Assembly (NCBI GenBank): GCA_020809705.1 | Contig: CP085829.1 | Coordinates: 6,200,001 to 6,264,000, forward strand | Source of the DNA: Calonectria ilicicola | Lineage: Eukaryota; Ascomycota; Sordariomycetes; Hypocreales; Nectriaceae | Length of the DNA stretch: 64,000 nt | Direction of reading: 5' to 3' | Shown here: piece by piece, positions 45,779-58,200 of the stretch | Numbering within the stretch: the first letter of the stretch is position 1 | How the letters are laid out: each line of letters starts with the position of its first letter | Notes under the pieces: model-generated | What the model saw: only the letters and a program-made list of their open reading frames with translations | Told to the model about the DNA's origin: nothing | The model's database searches: none | Made by a program: the position numbers and the translations under genes

Positions 45779-46273
45779 TGTAAGGATCCGTACTTCCCAT
45801 TACGTCAATTAGCCCGTCAGGCCAAAAGATAAGTCAATAATCGCAATGCTTGCAATTACAGGTACGGATAACAGCTATTAAATAGGGTCTCGTGCGCCCG
45901 GTTGCACAGGTCGTAACACGATGTCTCCCCTCCAATGGGCATGCCCTCAGGCCCTATTGCCTCTCATTGGTTCACTGCGCTGATAAGGATAACCAAGCCT
46001 TATCATCTTGCGCCACACATAGCTGCCTTACCCCAACTAGCCACAGCGGGGCCTAGTTTGAGCCGGCGTTGAATTCCTTGTCAAAGCGTGTGACCCTGGA
46101 ATCGAACTCATGACCCACAGTATGCGATTATCGTGTAAGGATCCGTACTTCCCATTACGTCAATTAGCCCGTCAGGCCAAAAGATAAGTCAATAATCGCA
46201 ATGCTTGCAATTACAGGTACGGATAACAGCTATTAAATAGGGTCTCGTGCGCCCGGTTGCACAGGTCGTAACA
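45779..46273 (-). mobile_element. TRIM-type mini LTR element, copy B, inside a Gypsy LTR
   Basis: 495 bp, nearly identical to copy A (one extra C in a C run near the left LTR). Inserted into the 5' LTR of Gypsy copy 1 with TSD GTTGG (45774-45778 and 46274-46278). The matching LTR at 52662-53056 shows the empty site. It therefore post-dates the Gypsy insertion. Confidence 0.9.
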
Positions 46274-46609
46274 GTTGGTGATCACCCTGTGATCACCCAT
46301 CCGATCACCAATACTTAGATAGAACCAACACAGTGAGCGCCTACTACGATAATAGTATATAGACAGGTTAGAATCCGCCCTTATGGCCGATACTAGCCAG
46401 CTTTCAATACAACTTGGTTACCTCAATTGCGATTGACTATTACCTAACGTAACACTTCCATTGCTCTATTTACCATAACGCGCCTAACCATCCTGCCAAC
46501 AATAAACCCTTCGTTCTGATTGGTTCATCAAGTTGGGAATTGACCAGACCGTTACACGTTGAAAGCTCTTGTTCAGTTGGTTACCCGCGTCAACAATTGA
46601 GCAATAACA

Positions 46610-49600
46610 ATGTCCGGAAAGAACCCCGCCGCCACTGCTCCTCCTAGCAACGCCGAGTTGACTACGGAACTGCAGCAGGTTAAGAAGAAACTCGCAGATG
46701 CACAAGCACAACTTAAAGCAGAAAAAGCCGGAACCACCACGGTTGAAGGAAACAAGGGTAAAGACATTGGTGAAATTCTGAGACCCCCGGTCCCAGAGCC
46801 CTTCCTAGGAAAGGCTGCCGATGTAGTCCCCTTCCTCACCCGAATGAAGGGATACTTCCGCTTTTTCCCAACGCGACTTGCAACCCCGAAGCCCAGGTAC
46901 TATACACCAAAACCCTCCTCCAAGGAGACGCAGGAGTATGGTTTGAACCCATCATGAGAGACTATCTGGAAAACGAGGACGACGCCGACCAAAATGAAGA
47001 GACCCGAGAGATCTTCAGAGACTGGGAACATTTCGAAACCGCTATTAAAGACAATTTCGGCACGATCGATATGGAACAACAAGCTGTAAACCAGTTATAC
47101 GAACTTAAACAAACAAAATCCTGCAGCCAGTATTCGGCCGAGTTCAAAAGGATTGCAGCACGAACAGCCTGGGATGACGACGCACTAATGGAACTCTACT
47201 ATAGAGGCCTGAAGGGCGAAGTCAAGGACGAAATCTATAAAGAAGACCGGCCAGAAAAACTCTCGGAGTATATCAAAAGTGCTGTCAAGATCGACGAAAG
47301 ACAATTTAACCGACGCAAGGAACGCGCCCGAGATAACAAAAACCCATATATCCCGAATAAAGGAAAAACCCAGAATAAGCAACAAAGCACCGCACACGGG
47401 ACTCATTCAGGGCCAATGGAACTCGGCGCCACCCAGGGGTATGACAAAAGTAAGATTACCTGCTTCAACTGCGGGAAAAAGGACATAAATCCTTCGAATG
47501 CCGCTCCCCGAAAACAGGAAATCAGTTCAAACCCATACCAGAAGGACAGAAACAACTCAACACTATGAAAACTCAATGGACCCCGGTACCAGAAGGAAAA
47601 GAGGATACCACAGGAAAAGTTGTTCTTGCTGTCATTAAGAAACATGAACCAACCACCATAGTTAAGCAATGTACGGAAAACCATGAGTTGCGCAAGGTAA
47701 AACTCACTCCGCAACAAGAAATCGATGAAGCCATCCGAAAAGCATGGTCAACCCGACAAGAAGGCCAGTCCTGCCTTCCCCACGAATGGTTGGAACGAGC
47801 CAAGAAGATAGGAATCCCTGCATCCATCCTAGATGTGTATACCGACAAAGCACCAGCATGGTGGGATACCTGCACTTATGACGAAAATGGAAACAGGAAA
47901 TGGACAACTAGTATTAAAAGAATGGCCCAACAAGTCAGGGAACCCTCGTGGGACGGAGACAAAGTCTTCCTACTTGCGCGAAGCGAATGGCAACCAGGAA
48001 ACCGCGACCCCCGACCTATCCAACATAAGGAGGATGACCCTAGACTAAACACGGTACACGAAGAACATAAGAACATCTCATGGGTAAGCTGCTACGACCA
48101 CGACTGCCTCCAACACATGGAACAAAAGCAGCATGCAGCATGCTTTCCCATTAGGGTAGAAGACGTGGTCATCCACCGCGCCTATGGGAGACACTTCGAC
48201 CGACACGAAGTAACGGGAAGAAACCCCACTACCAGTTCACTATGTTGGAACCAGGTGAGCCTGAGTTCCCCGATTGCAGCGAGCTGCCCTGGAATGAATG
48301 TCAAGACCCCAAATGCGATATCCACATGATAGATAAAGCAATGGCCTGGCACCGAACAAAACCAAAAAACGAGCGGAGCCCCCTGTAGAAGAGCAGCAGG
48401 AGCGGCTAGGGCAACGACCCCGGAGTTACCGAAAGAACTCCCTAAAAAGCTCTATACTCTACAACTAAAGAGCAACCCCGACGACGATTAGAAATAGAAG
48501 TAAGGATTAAAGGGAAGTGGTGTAACGCTATGGTGGATAGCGGAGCTGAGCGAAACTACGTGAATCCTCGAGTAGTTAACGAACTTCAGCTACCATGGAC
48601 AACGAAAGTCGACCCGTACGAAATCATCAATATAGAAGGAACACCCTTTGGATATAACAACGGTATTATAGACAAAAAGATTGATCACCTGAAAGTCTTC
48701 GTTGAAGGAAAGAACCAAGGAATAACCTTCGATATTGTTGATATCGGACAACACGACCTAGTTTTAGGGTACCCATGGTTATACCGATACAACCCTAATA
48801 TCTGCTGGCGTACTGGCCAGGTGCAAATACCCGAGGAGTATGATGCAGCCAGCGATATTTCCATAAAACACGATGAGAGATCTCGAACTCCTAGCCCTGA
48901 CCAAGCAGGAGACATGAGCGAAGGAGAATCTTCGCCACCCAAAGGAACAAAACATAAACACAAGAACGGTCAGAAAAGGCAAAGACAACGAACGATCGCC
49001 TGCCTTAGAACACAGTTCCAACAAATCGATAAAAGCCTCAAAGAAATGAAGGCTGAAGCAGAAACAGACAGACTGCACAATGTACCCCCACAGTACCGAA
49101 TCTATGAAAAGCTCTTCGCAGAAGAACTAGACACTGGACTACCTGAGTTTAGCCAGTGGGATCACGAAATCGTCCTTAAAGACGGATCCAACACCCGATT
49201 TTACCCTATTTATAATCTCAACCAAATCGAGCTTGATACCCTGAAGGAATACATCCAAGATATGCTCAAAAAGGGATATATCCGTATTTCAAACTCCGAA
49301 GCTGGTTACCCTGTCATGTTTGTGCCTAAGAAAAACGGGAAGCTACGCCTCGTCGTGGACTACCGACAGCTCAACGATATCACCATTAAAGATCGCACTC
49401 CACTACCATTGATTAATGAAATGAAGGATCGCCTTCATGGAGCCAACATCTTTACTGCACTGGATCTTAAAGGAGCATACAATCTTATTCGCATTAAAGA
49501 AGGACATGAATGGAAAACCGCTTTCCGAACTAAGTTTGGACTGTTTGAATACCTAGTTATGCCTTTTGGACTCACAAATGCACCGGCATCATTTCAGCGA

Positions 49601-52030
49601 ATGATAACCAATGTATTACGAGAACACTTAGATATCTTTGTTGTCTGCTACCTGGACGATATCCTCATCTTCTCCAAAAACGAGGAAGAACATGAAGAAC
49701 ACGTTCATAAGGTCTTAAAAGCCCTCCAAGACGCCAAACTCCTGGTTGAACCAGAAAAAGCAAGTTCCACACTCAAGAAGTAGAATTTCTAGGACACATT
49801 ATCAGCCCTAACGAAATTCGCATGGACCCAAAGAAAGTTGCTGCAGTAAAAGATTGGAAGGAACCTACTAATGTGAAGGAAGTACAAGCCTTCCTCGGAT
49901 TTGCTAACTATTACCGAAGATTCATTAAGGGATTTAGTAAAATCGCCTCAGGCATGACAGAACTAACTAAGAAAGGAATTACCTTTCGATGGGGAAATAA
50001 AGCACAACAATCATTCGAAGCCATAAAAAATGCTATTTTAGAAGAACCCATCCTTGCAATGTTCGACCCTGATAAGCCTATAGAGCTAGAAACCGATGCA
50101 TCGGACTTCGCCCTAGGGGCCCAGATCGGACAACGAGATGAACAAGGAAACCTACATCCTATAGCATTCTACTCGCATAAGCTACATGGCCCTGAGCTAA
50201 ACTACCCCATCTACGATAAAGAATTCCTTGCTATTGTCAACGCTTTCAAAGAATTCCGACAATACCTTTTAGGAAGCAACCACAAAATCACAGTATACAC
50301 CGACCATAAAAACATTGCCTACTTCGCAACCACTCAAAAACTCAGTGGAAGGCAACTACGATATGCAGAATACCTATCCGAATTCGACTATCAAATCGTT
50401 CATGTTAAAGGAACTGAGAATGGCCGCGCCGATGCGATCAGCCGCCGACCTGACTACAACACAGAAAAACCAAAAACACAAGAAAAACTATTGATCTACA
50501 ACACCAACGGAGGACTAGAACAAGCCCCAATCAGTGGAATGACAATAGAAACAAAGAAAATAATCGCCGCTATGAGAATAGGAGGATTGCCGCGTGCAAC
50601 CAGAACCACTACTGCGGAAATACCCACACAACGAGTGGAACAGGGCAATCCACTACTAAGGAAAATCGAAGAATACAATCTAGCACTTCCAGAAGAAGAA
50701 AAACGGACTACCTACAAGTGCCAGAAGAACACCAAATGGAGTTAATAAGGGACATTCACGAACACCCCTTGCATGGCCACAAAGGCATCAACAAAACCCT
50801 TGAACGAGTCAAACAGACATTTTCCTTTAGTAAGATGAAAAAGAAAGTTGAACAAGTATGTAAGGAATGCAGCCTATGTCGACACTCCAAAAACCAAGAC
50901 ACAAACCATACGGATTATTGCAACCATCCCCTGTCGCACAACGACCATGGGACTCAATCACAATGGACTTTATTACCAACCTCCCTTGTCAGCAGACCCT
51001 GCTACAGGAGTATACTATGATAGTATTTTCGTTATTGTTGATCGCTTCACGAAAGCAGCATATTATCTCCCATATAATAAAGCAACAAAAGAAGAACAAT
51101 TCGCCTACCTTTTCTTTCGACATATAGTCGCTATACACGGCCTACCAACCGAAATCATATCGGATAGAGGACAACCATTTGCATCTAAGTTTTGGCAAAG
51201 CCTGATGTCCTTAATGGGGTTAAACCACAAGCTAAGCACAGCTTTCCACCCCAAACAGACGGACAAACCGAACGCCAAAACCAGGAAATTGAGCAATATC
51301 TACGATGCTACATTAACTACGAACAAACCGACTGGGTAGAAAAGTTACCTATCGCACAGCTAGCACATAACACATCCTACAATCACAGCATTAAGACAAC
51401 ACCAGCAAAAGCCAATTTTGGCTTCACACCAGATGCTTACCGAGCCCCTTAGAAGGCACAATCCAAGCAAAAGCTATGATCAAGTCAGATGATCTAAGAA
51501 AATTACATGAAGAAATGAAGACAGAACTTGAGTTCGTCCGTAACATCATGAAGAGACATTACAACCTCAAAAGGCTGAAGGGACCAACCTTTTCGGAGGG
51601 AGACATGGTCTACCTAGCAACAAAAAATCTTGCAACAAAAAGACAAAACAAAAAAATCGACTTCACGCAGATTGGACCATACCCCATTAAAAGAAAAATA
51701 TCAGAAAACAACTATGAACTCGACCTCCCAGACAACATTAAAGTGCACCCTATCTTCCACATTTCACTGCTAGAACCCGGTGACGGCATCCAAGTCAATA
51801 CAGGACCCAGCTACAAACCACAAATAGAAAACCCAGAAGATCAGTGGGAAGTCGAAAAAATCCTACAAAGGAGAGAAGAAGACGGGAAATTTGAAATTAA
51901 ATGGAAAGGCTATAAAGAAACAACATGGGAACCCGCGAAACATCTCACGCACTGCTCGAAGCTGCTGGAAGCGTTCCTGAGGACACAACGCCAAGCAAAC
52001 CATCGAGGTCAACAGCGTTCCAATCGATAA
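46610..52030 (+). pseudogene. Gag-Pol of Gypsy copy 1, with many one-base frameshifts
   Basis: Starts MSGKNPAATAPP at 46610. Recognisable in order: coiled gag, CCHC knuckle region (about 47463), protease DSGAE (about 48535), RT with VVDYRQLNDI and YLDD (49651), RNase H with TDASDF, integrase pieces, chromodomain (about 51850-51960). Compared with copy 2, one-base changes fall in homopolymer runs near 46885, 47478, 48225, 48381, 48446, 49757, 50891, 50994 and 51250, splitting the frame into at least eight pieces. Two further breaks, at about 50705 and 51447, are shared with copy 2. The chromodomain part (51476-52030) is intact here. These may be consensus errors rather than decay. Confidence 0.85.
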
Positions 52031-52565
52031 CATCCACTGCCCCTAAAGACTGCGCCTGAACAACGGCTTCCGACTCTACCCGATCCGCCTCTTCCAACTC
52101 ATCCAAAGAAGAAAGCCCACGACGCACCATCTCCACACCCTTCGTCTTGAGTTGACGTTTCTGACGACGAAGACGGGATAAACGGTTCAAGGATTCCTGA
52201 ACCTTGGCCTGAGCCGCAAGCGCCTCCGCTTGTACACGAAGGAACTCCTCCTCAGCGACCTCTTCCTCTATATCCAAACGATCGGACTCCCGATTTATCC
52301 GGTTTACTACCAAAGTCAGCAACCAACCACATTCACCACCATAAAATGACGCACACGCAGCCAAAGACGCCTCTGAAGCATCACAGGTCCTACCACGACG
52401 AGTGCACTCGCCGCAACGGTCACCAGAATCCGGCAACATCTTGCATCGCAAACCCTTAGAGGAACAGAATGAACACGGCATGATTTCAAAACCCGTTGAG
52501 TTAATAAGCTGAGCTCGGGCCTTGGCACGAAGACGCTGTTTGGAATCACCTGGACCACGAGGCAT
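51945..52565 (-). CDS. Antisense Zn2Cys6-like coiled-coil protein in Gypsy copy 1
   Basis: 206 aa, ATG to stop intact, on the strand opposite to gag-pol, overlapping the last 86 bp of the pol frame. Residues about 30-63 carry C-x2-C-x6-C-x9-C-x2-C-x6-C, exactly the Gal4-type binuclear cluster spacing, with basic residues after the second Cys. Residues about 95-150 form a strong Glu/Ala/Gln-Leu coiled coil (EEEVAEEEFLRVQAEALAAQ) and the end is acidic. Identical to the copy in the second Gypsy element. DNA binding and dimerisation are suggested by the layout (zinc cluster followed by coiled coil), as in Gal4, but no activation domain is evident. The 3' LTR lies just upstream and could serve as its promoter. 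Confidence 0.7.
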   Translation of the reverse strand: MPRGPGDSKQRLRAKARAQLINSTGFEIMPCSFCSSKGLRCKMLPDSGDRCGECTRRGRTCDASEASLAACASFYGGECGWLLTLVVNRINRESDRLDIEEEVAEEEFLRVQAEALAAQAKVQESLNRLSRLRRQKRQLKTKGVEMVRRGLSSLDELEEADRVESEAVVQAQSLGAVDVIDWNAVDLDGLLGVVSSGTLPAASSSA

Positions 52566-53056
52566 AATTAGAAAATATTTTGAAGGTTAAAAATGGGGAA
52601 ACTCACACACAAGGTCGAACTAACGGGCCTTGAGGACAAGACCAACAGAGGGGGGACATCGTGTTATGACCCATGACACGCCTAGGCGGTCTACGACGGC
52701 AGAACTAACACCTACCTACCCTATAGCCCCACACCAACCAATAAGGAAGCGCTCACTCGCGATCACCCATAATGTTGGTGATCACCCTGTGATCACCCAT
52801 CCGATCACCAATACTTAGATAGAACCAACACAGTGAGCGCCTACTACGATAATAGTATATAGACAGGTTAGAATCCGCCCTTATGGCCGATACTAGCCAG
52901 CTTTCAATACAACTTGGTTACCTCAATTGCGATTGACTATTACCTAACGTAACACTTCCATTGCTCTATTTACCATAACGCGCCTAACCATCCTGCCAAC
53001 AATAAACCCTTCGTTCTGATTGGTTCATCAAGTTGGGAATTGACCAGACCGTTACA

Positions 53057-54094
53057 GTTTAAAAGGAGTTAGCTTTATATACTTAGATTATTAAGATTAT
53101 TAAAAAAGCTTATTATTAAAAAATTATTAATAAGATTATTAAATAATATAAAGATTATATTATTTATAAATTTATTAAAGCTTTTAAGGTAAAGTTTGTA
53201 TTAGGAGAAAATAATATAATTAATAAAGTGAGATTATATTATATGAATTATTTAAAGGATATTAATTATATAAATTAAGAATCTAAAGCTTAGTATATAA
53301 TTTAGAGTTTGATTTGAGCTTAGGGTAATATTTATAGTATTTTTAAGATTAAAGGAATACTTATTATTTATAATTTTCTTTAAGTAGTTGGTGCTTAGTG
53401 TTATGACCTGGCCTGCGGGCACAGGGCTTACAGGGCTCTTAGGTGCTGTTAGGTGCTGCGATAATTGCCGCAATAGCAGTTATTGACCAATCTTTTGCCC
53501 TATGGTACAGCGGTCAACAGCACAGCCGTTACACTTAGTTTGCTCCTTTTTGGGTATAGAACTAATTGGACTAACTTGTAGAAAAAGAAGTTAAGAAATA
53601 AGTAGTTAATTTACTTAAAAGTTATAAAAATATCTTTTTAAAAGTTATCTTAAGCTAGTTAAATTCTAAGTGTATAGGCATTTATGCTATACTAGGAGAT
53701 CTCTTAAAGATATAACAAATAGCCTCTTTTAAAAGCCCTAAATGCTTATATAATAGAAAATTCTATAAATTTATAGTAGTTAAGTATATATACCTTTAAT
53801 ATATATTTATAGAAGACTTTGATTTTAAGTTTAATAAGAAGCTAATAGATAAGGACTATGCTTATATATATATATAATTTTAGGAGTCTAAATAGAATAA
53901 GCTTTATAAAGAGGTAGTATAAAAAGATTAAATATCTATTATAATAATTATAAAAAATAATAAATAAAATGCTATTCTATTAACTATTATTACTATAGTT
54001 CTTGACTTAATATTATTATATATAGTATAGAAAGCTATATTAGTGTTTATAATATTAAAAATAGCTCTTTATTTGCTTTATTAGAGTATATTGG
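53057..54094 (+). mobile_element. Copia fragment between the two Gypsy copies, inverted relative to the rest
   Basis: AT-rich, RIP-like DNA whose coding resemblance (around 53650-54090) is on the plus strand, whereas the rest of the Copia element codes on the minus strand. Its ends are GTTTA and ATTGG, the partners of the outer Gypsy flanks in inverted order. Contains the solo LTR at 53399-53533. Confidence 0.65.
53399..53533 (+). mobile_element. Solo LTR
   Basis: 135 bp, TGTTATGACC...CCGTTACA, flanked by the 5-bp direct repeat CTTAG (53394-53398, 53534-53538). GC-rich and unmutated within AT-rich DNA. Termini resemble those of the Gypsy LTR, but the interior differs, so it belongs to another family. 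Confidence 0.82.
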
Positions 54095-54585
54095 TGTAAC
54101 GGTCTGGTCAATTCCCAACTTGATGAACCAATCAGAACGAAGGGTTTATTGTTGGCAGGATGGTTAGGCGCGTTATGGTAAATAGAGCAATGGAAGTGTT
54201 ACGTTAGGTAATAGTCAATCGCAATTGAGGTAACCAAGTTGTATTGAAAGCTGGCTAGTATCGGCCATAAGGGCGGATTCTAACCTGTCTATATACTATT
54301 ATCGTAGTAGGCGCTCACTGTGTTGGTTCTATCTAAGTATTGGTGATCGGATGGGTGATCACAGGGTGATCACCAACATTATGGGTGATCGCGAGTGAGC
54401 GCTTCCTTATTGGTTGGTGTGGGGCTATAGGGTAGGTAGGTGTTAGTTCTGCCGTCGTAGACCGCCTAGGCGTGTCATGGGTCATAACACGATGTCCCCC
54501 CTCTGTTGGTCTTGTCCTCAAGGCCCGTTAGTTCGACCTTGTGTGTGAGTTTCCCCATTTTTAACCTTCAAAATATTTTCTAATT

Positions 54586-55206
54586 ATGCCTCGTGGTCCA
54601 GGTGATTCCAAACAGCGTCTTCGTGCCAAGGCCCGAGCTCAGCTTATTAACTCAACGGGTTTTGAAATCATGCCGTGTTCATTCTGTTCCTCTAAGGGTT
54701 TGCGATGCAAGATGTTGCCGGATTCTGGTGACCGTTGCGGCGAGTGCACTCGTCGTGGTAGGACCTGTGATGCTTCAGAGGCGTCTTTGGCTGCGTGTGC
54801 GTCATTTTATGGTGGTGAATGTGGTTGGTTGCTGACTTTGGTAGTAAACCGGATAAATCGGGAGTCCGATCGTTTGGATATAGAGGAAGAGGTCGCTGAG
54901 GAGGAGTTCCTTCGTGTACAAGCGGAGGCGCTTGCGGCTCAGGCCAAGGTTCAGGAATCCTTGAACCGTTTATCCCGTCTTCGTCGTCAGAAACGTCAAC
55001 TCAAGACGAAGGGTGTGGAGATGGTGCGTCGTGGGCTTTCTTCTTTGGATGAGTTGGAAGAGGCGGATCGGGTAGAGTCGGAAGCCGTTGTTCAGGCGCA
55101 GTCTTTAGGGGCAGTGGATGTTATCGATTGGAACGCTGTTGACCTCGATGGTTTGCTTGGCGTTGTGTCCTCAGGAACGCTTCCAGCAGCTTCGAGCAGT
55201 GCGTGA
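54586..55206 (+). CDS. Antisense Zn2Cys6-like coiled-coil protein in Gypsy copy 2
   Basis: Identical in sequence to the 206-aa product at 51945-52565. It starts MPRGPGDSKQRLRAKARAQL (basic, a possible nuclear signal), then the six-Cys cluster, a coiled coil and an acidic tail. It sits 96 bp inside the 3' LTR, reading into pol on the opposite strand. The gap between LTR and ATG is pyrimidine-rich, like a fungal leader. It stays intact in both copies while the sense frames are interrupted, but the recent age of both copies makes that weak evidence of selection. Confidence 0.7.
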   Translation: MPRGPGDSKQRLRAKARAQLINSTGFEIMPCSFCSSKGLRCKMLPDSGDRCGECTRRGRTCDASEASLAACASFYGGECGWLLTLVVNRINRESDRLDIEEEVAEEEFLRVQAEALAAQAKVQESLNRLSRLRRQKRQLKTKGVEMVRRGLSSLDELEEADRVESEAVVQAQSLGAVDVIDWNAVDLDGLLGVVSSGTLPAASSSA

Positions 55207-58200
55207 GATGTTTCGCGGGTTCCCATGTTGTTTCTTTATAGCCTTTCCATTTAATTTCAAATTTCCCGTCTTCTTCTCTCCTTTGTAGGATTTTTTCGAC
55301 TTCCCACTGATCTTCTGGGTTTTCTATTTGTGGTTTGTAGCTGGGTCCTGTATTGACTTGGATGCCGTCACCGGGTTCTAGCAGTGAAATGTGGAAGATA
55401 GGGTGCACTTTAATGTTGTCTGGGAGGTCGAGTTCATAGTTGTTTTCTGATATTTTTCTTTTAATGGGGTATGGTCCAATCTGCGTGAAGTCGATTTTTT
55501 TGTTTTGTCTTTTTGTTGCAAGATTTTTTGTTGCTAGGTAGACCATGTCTCCTCCGAAAAGGTTGGTCCCTTCAGCCTTTTGAGGTTGTAATGTCTCTTC
55601 ATGATGTTACGGACGAACTCAAGTTCTGTCTTCATTTCTTCATGTAATTTTCTTAGATCATCTGACTTGATCATAGCTTTTGCTTGGATTGTGCCTTCTA
55701 AGGGGCTCGGTAAGCATCTGGTGTGAAGCCAAAATTGGCTTTTGCTGGTGTTGTCTTAATGCTGTGATTGTAGGATGTGTTATGTGCTAGCTGTGCGATA
55801 GGTAACTTTTCTACCCAGTCGGTTTGTTCGTAGTTAATGTAGCATCGTAGATATTGCTCAATTTCCTGGTTTTGGCGTTCGGTTTGTCCGTCTGTTTGGG
55901 GGTGGAAAGCTGTGCTTAGCTTGTGGTTTAACCCCATTAAGGACATCAGGCTTTGCCAAAACTTAGATGCAAATGGTTGTCCTCTATCCGATATGATTTC
56001 GGTTGGTAGGCCGTGTATAGCGACTATATGTCGAAAGAAAAGGTAGGCGAATTGTTCTTCTTTTGTTGCTTTATTATATGGGAGATAATATGCTGCTTTC
56101 GTGAAGCGATCAACAATAACGAAAATACTATCATAGTATACTCCTGTAGCAGGGTCTGCTGACAAGGGGAGGTTGGTAATAAAGTCCATTGTGATTGAGT
56201 CCCATGGTCGTTGTGCGACAGGGGATGGTTGCAATAATCCGTATGGTTTGTGTCTTGGTTTTTTGGAGTGTCGACATAGGCTGCATTCCTTACATACTTG
56301 TTCAACTTTCTTTTTCATCTTACTAAAGGAAAATGTCTGTTTGACTCGTTCAAGGGTTTTGTTGATGCCTTTGTGGCCATGCAAGGGGTGTTCGTGAATG
56401 TCCCTTATTAACTCCATTTGGTGTTCTTCTGGCACTTGTAGGTAGTCCGTTTTTCTTCTTCTGGAAGTGCTAGATTGTATTCTTCGATTTTCCTTAGTAG
56501 TGGATTGCCCTGTTCCACTCGTTGTGTGGGTATTTCCGCAGTAGTGGTTCTGGTTGCACGCGGCAATCCTCCTATTCTCATAGCGGCGATTATTTTCTTT
56601 GTTTCTATTGTCATTCCACTGATTGGGGCTTGTTCTAGTCCTCCGTTGGTGTTGTAGATCAATAGTTTTTCTTGTGTTTTTGGTTTTTCTGTGTTGTAGT
56701 CAGGTCGGCGGCTGATCGCATCGGCGCGGCCATTCTCAGTTCCTTTAACATGAACGATTTGATAGTCGAATTCGGATAGGTATTCTGCATATCGTAGTTG
56801 CCTTCCACTGAGTTTTTGAGTGGTTGCGAAGTAGGCAATGTTTTTATGGTCGGTGTATACTGTGATTTTGTGGTTGCTTCCTAAAAGGTATTGTCGGAAT
56901 TCTTTGAAAGCGTTGACAATAGCAAGGAATTCTTTATCGTAGATGGGGTAGTTTAGCTCAGGGCCATGTAGCTTATGCGAGTAGAATGCTATAGGATGTA
57001 GGTTTCCTTGTTCATCTCGTTGTCCGATCTGGGCCCCTAGGGCGAAGTCCGATGCATCGGTTTCTAGCTCTATAGGCTTATCAGGGTCGAACATTGCAAG
57101 GATGGGTTCTTCTAAAATAGCATTTTTTATGGCTTCGAATGATTGTTGTGCTTTATTTCCCCATCGAAAGGTAATTCCTTTCTTAGTTAGTTCTGTCATG
57201 CCTGAGGCGATTTTACTAAATCCCTTAATGAATCTTCGGTAATAGTTAGCAAATCCGAGGAAGGCTTGTACTTCCTTCACATTAGTAGGTTCCTTCCAAT
57301 CTTTTACTGCAGCAACTTTCTTTGGGTCCATGCGAATTTCGTTAGGGCTGATAATGTGTCCTAGAAATTCTACTTCTTGAGTGTGGAACTTGCTTTTTTC
57401 TGGTTCAACCAGGAGTTTGGCGTCTTGGAGGGCTTTTAAGACCTTATGAACGTGTTCTTCATGTTCTTCCTCGTTTTTGGAGAAGATGAGGATATCGTCC
57501 AGGTAGCAGACAACAAAGATATCTAAGTGTTCTCGTAATACATTGGTTATCATTCGCTGAAATGATGCCGGTGCATTTGTGAGTCCAAAAGGCATAACTA
57601 GGTATTCAAACAGTCCAAACTTAGTTCGGAAAGCGGTTTTCCATTCATGTCCTTCTTTAATGCGAATAAGATTGTATGCTCCTTTAAGATCCAGTGCAGT
57701 AAAGATGTTGGCTCCATGAAGGCGATCCTTCATTTCATTAATCAATGGTAGTGGAGTGCGATCTTTAATGGTGATATCGTTGAGCTGTCGGTAGTCCACG
57801 ACGAGGCGTAGCTTCCCGTTTTTCTTAGGCACAAACATGACAGGGTAACCAGCTTCGGAGTTTGAAATACGGATATATCCCTTTTTGAGCATATCTTGGA
57901 TGTATTCCTTCAGGGTATCAAGCTCGATTTGGTTGAGATTATAAATAGGGTAAAATCGGGTGTTGGATCCGTCTTTAAGGACGATTTCGTGATCCCACTG
58001 GCTAAACTCAGGTAGTCCAGTGTCTAGTTCTTCTGCGAAGAGCTTTTCATAGATTCGGTACTGTGGGGGTACATTGTGCAGTCTGTCTGTTTCTGCTTCA
58101 GCCTTCATTTCTTTGAGGCTTTTATCGATTTGTTGGAACTGTGTTCTAAGGCAGGCGATCGTTCGTTGTCTTTGCCTTTTCTGACCGTTCTTGTGTTTAT

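Larger units (their letters stand above)
45662..53056 (+). mobile_element. Ty3/Gypsy chromovirus retrotransposon, copy 1
   Basis: 5' LTR 45662-46556 (395 bp plus the TRIM and its duplicated 5 bp) and 3' LTR 52662-53056 (395 bp, TG...CA ends). LTRs appear identical once the TRIM is removed, so insertion is recent. A polypurine tract (AGAGGGGGGACATCG) precedes the 3' LTR at about 52647-52661. Flanks are CCAAT on the left and GTTTA on the right: not a TSD of its own, but matching those of copy 2 crosswise. Domain order gag-PR-RT-RH-IN-chromodomain. Confidence 0.92.

Noticed and set aside
46573..46839. Open frames antisense to gag and pol other than the 206-aa one (also in copy 2)
   Set aside because: They lie wholly opposite real coding sequence, lack motifs and end where the sense codon pattern changes.
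50700..50745. Programmed -1 frameshift between RNase H and integrase, since both Gypsy copies share it
   Set aside because: The A-rich site does not give a proper X-XXY-YYZ heptamer in the zero frame, the break lies after RNase H rather than between gag and pol, and one added A in the run restores the frame, as at the other homopolymer sites. A shared consensus error or lesion is simpler.
54333..54521. Small frames inside the Gypsy LTRs (also at 52630 and 60839)
   Set aside because: They run through the LTR sequence and its boundary with no motif; chance frames.
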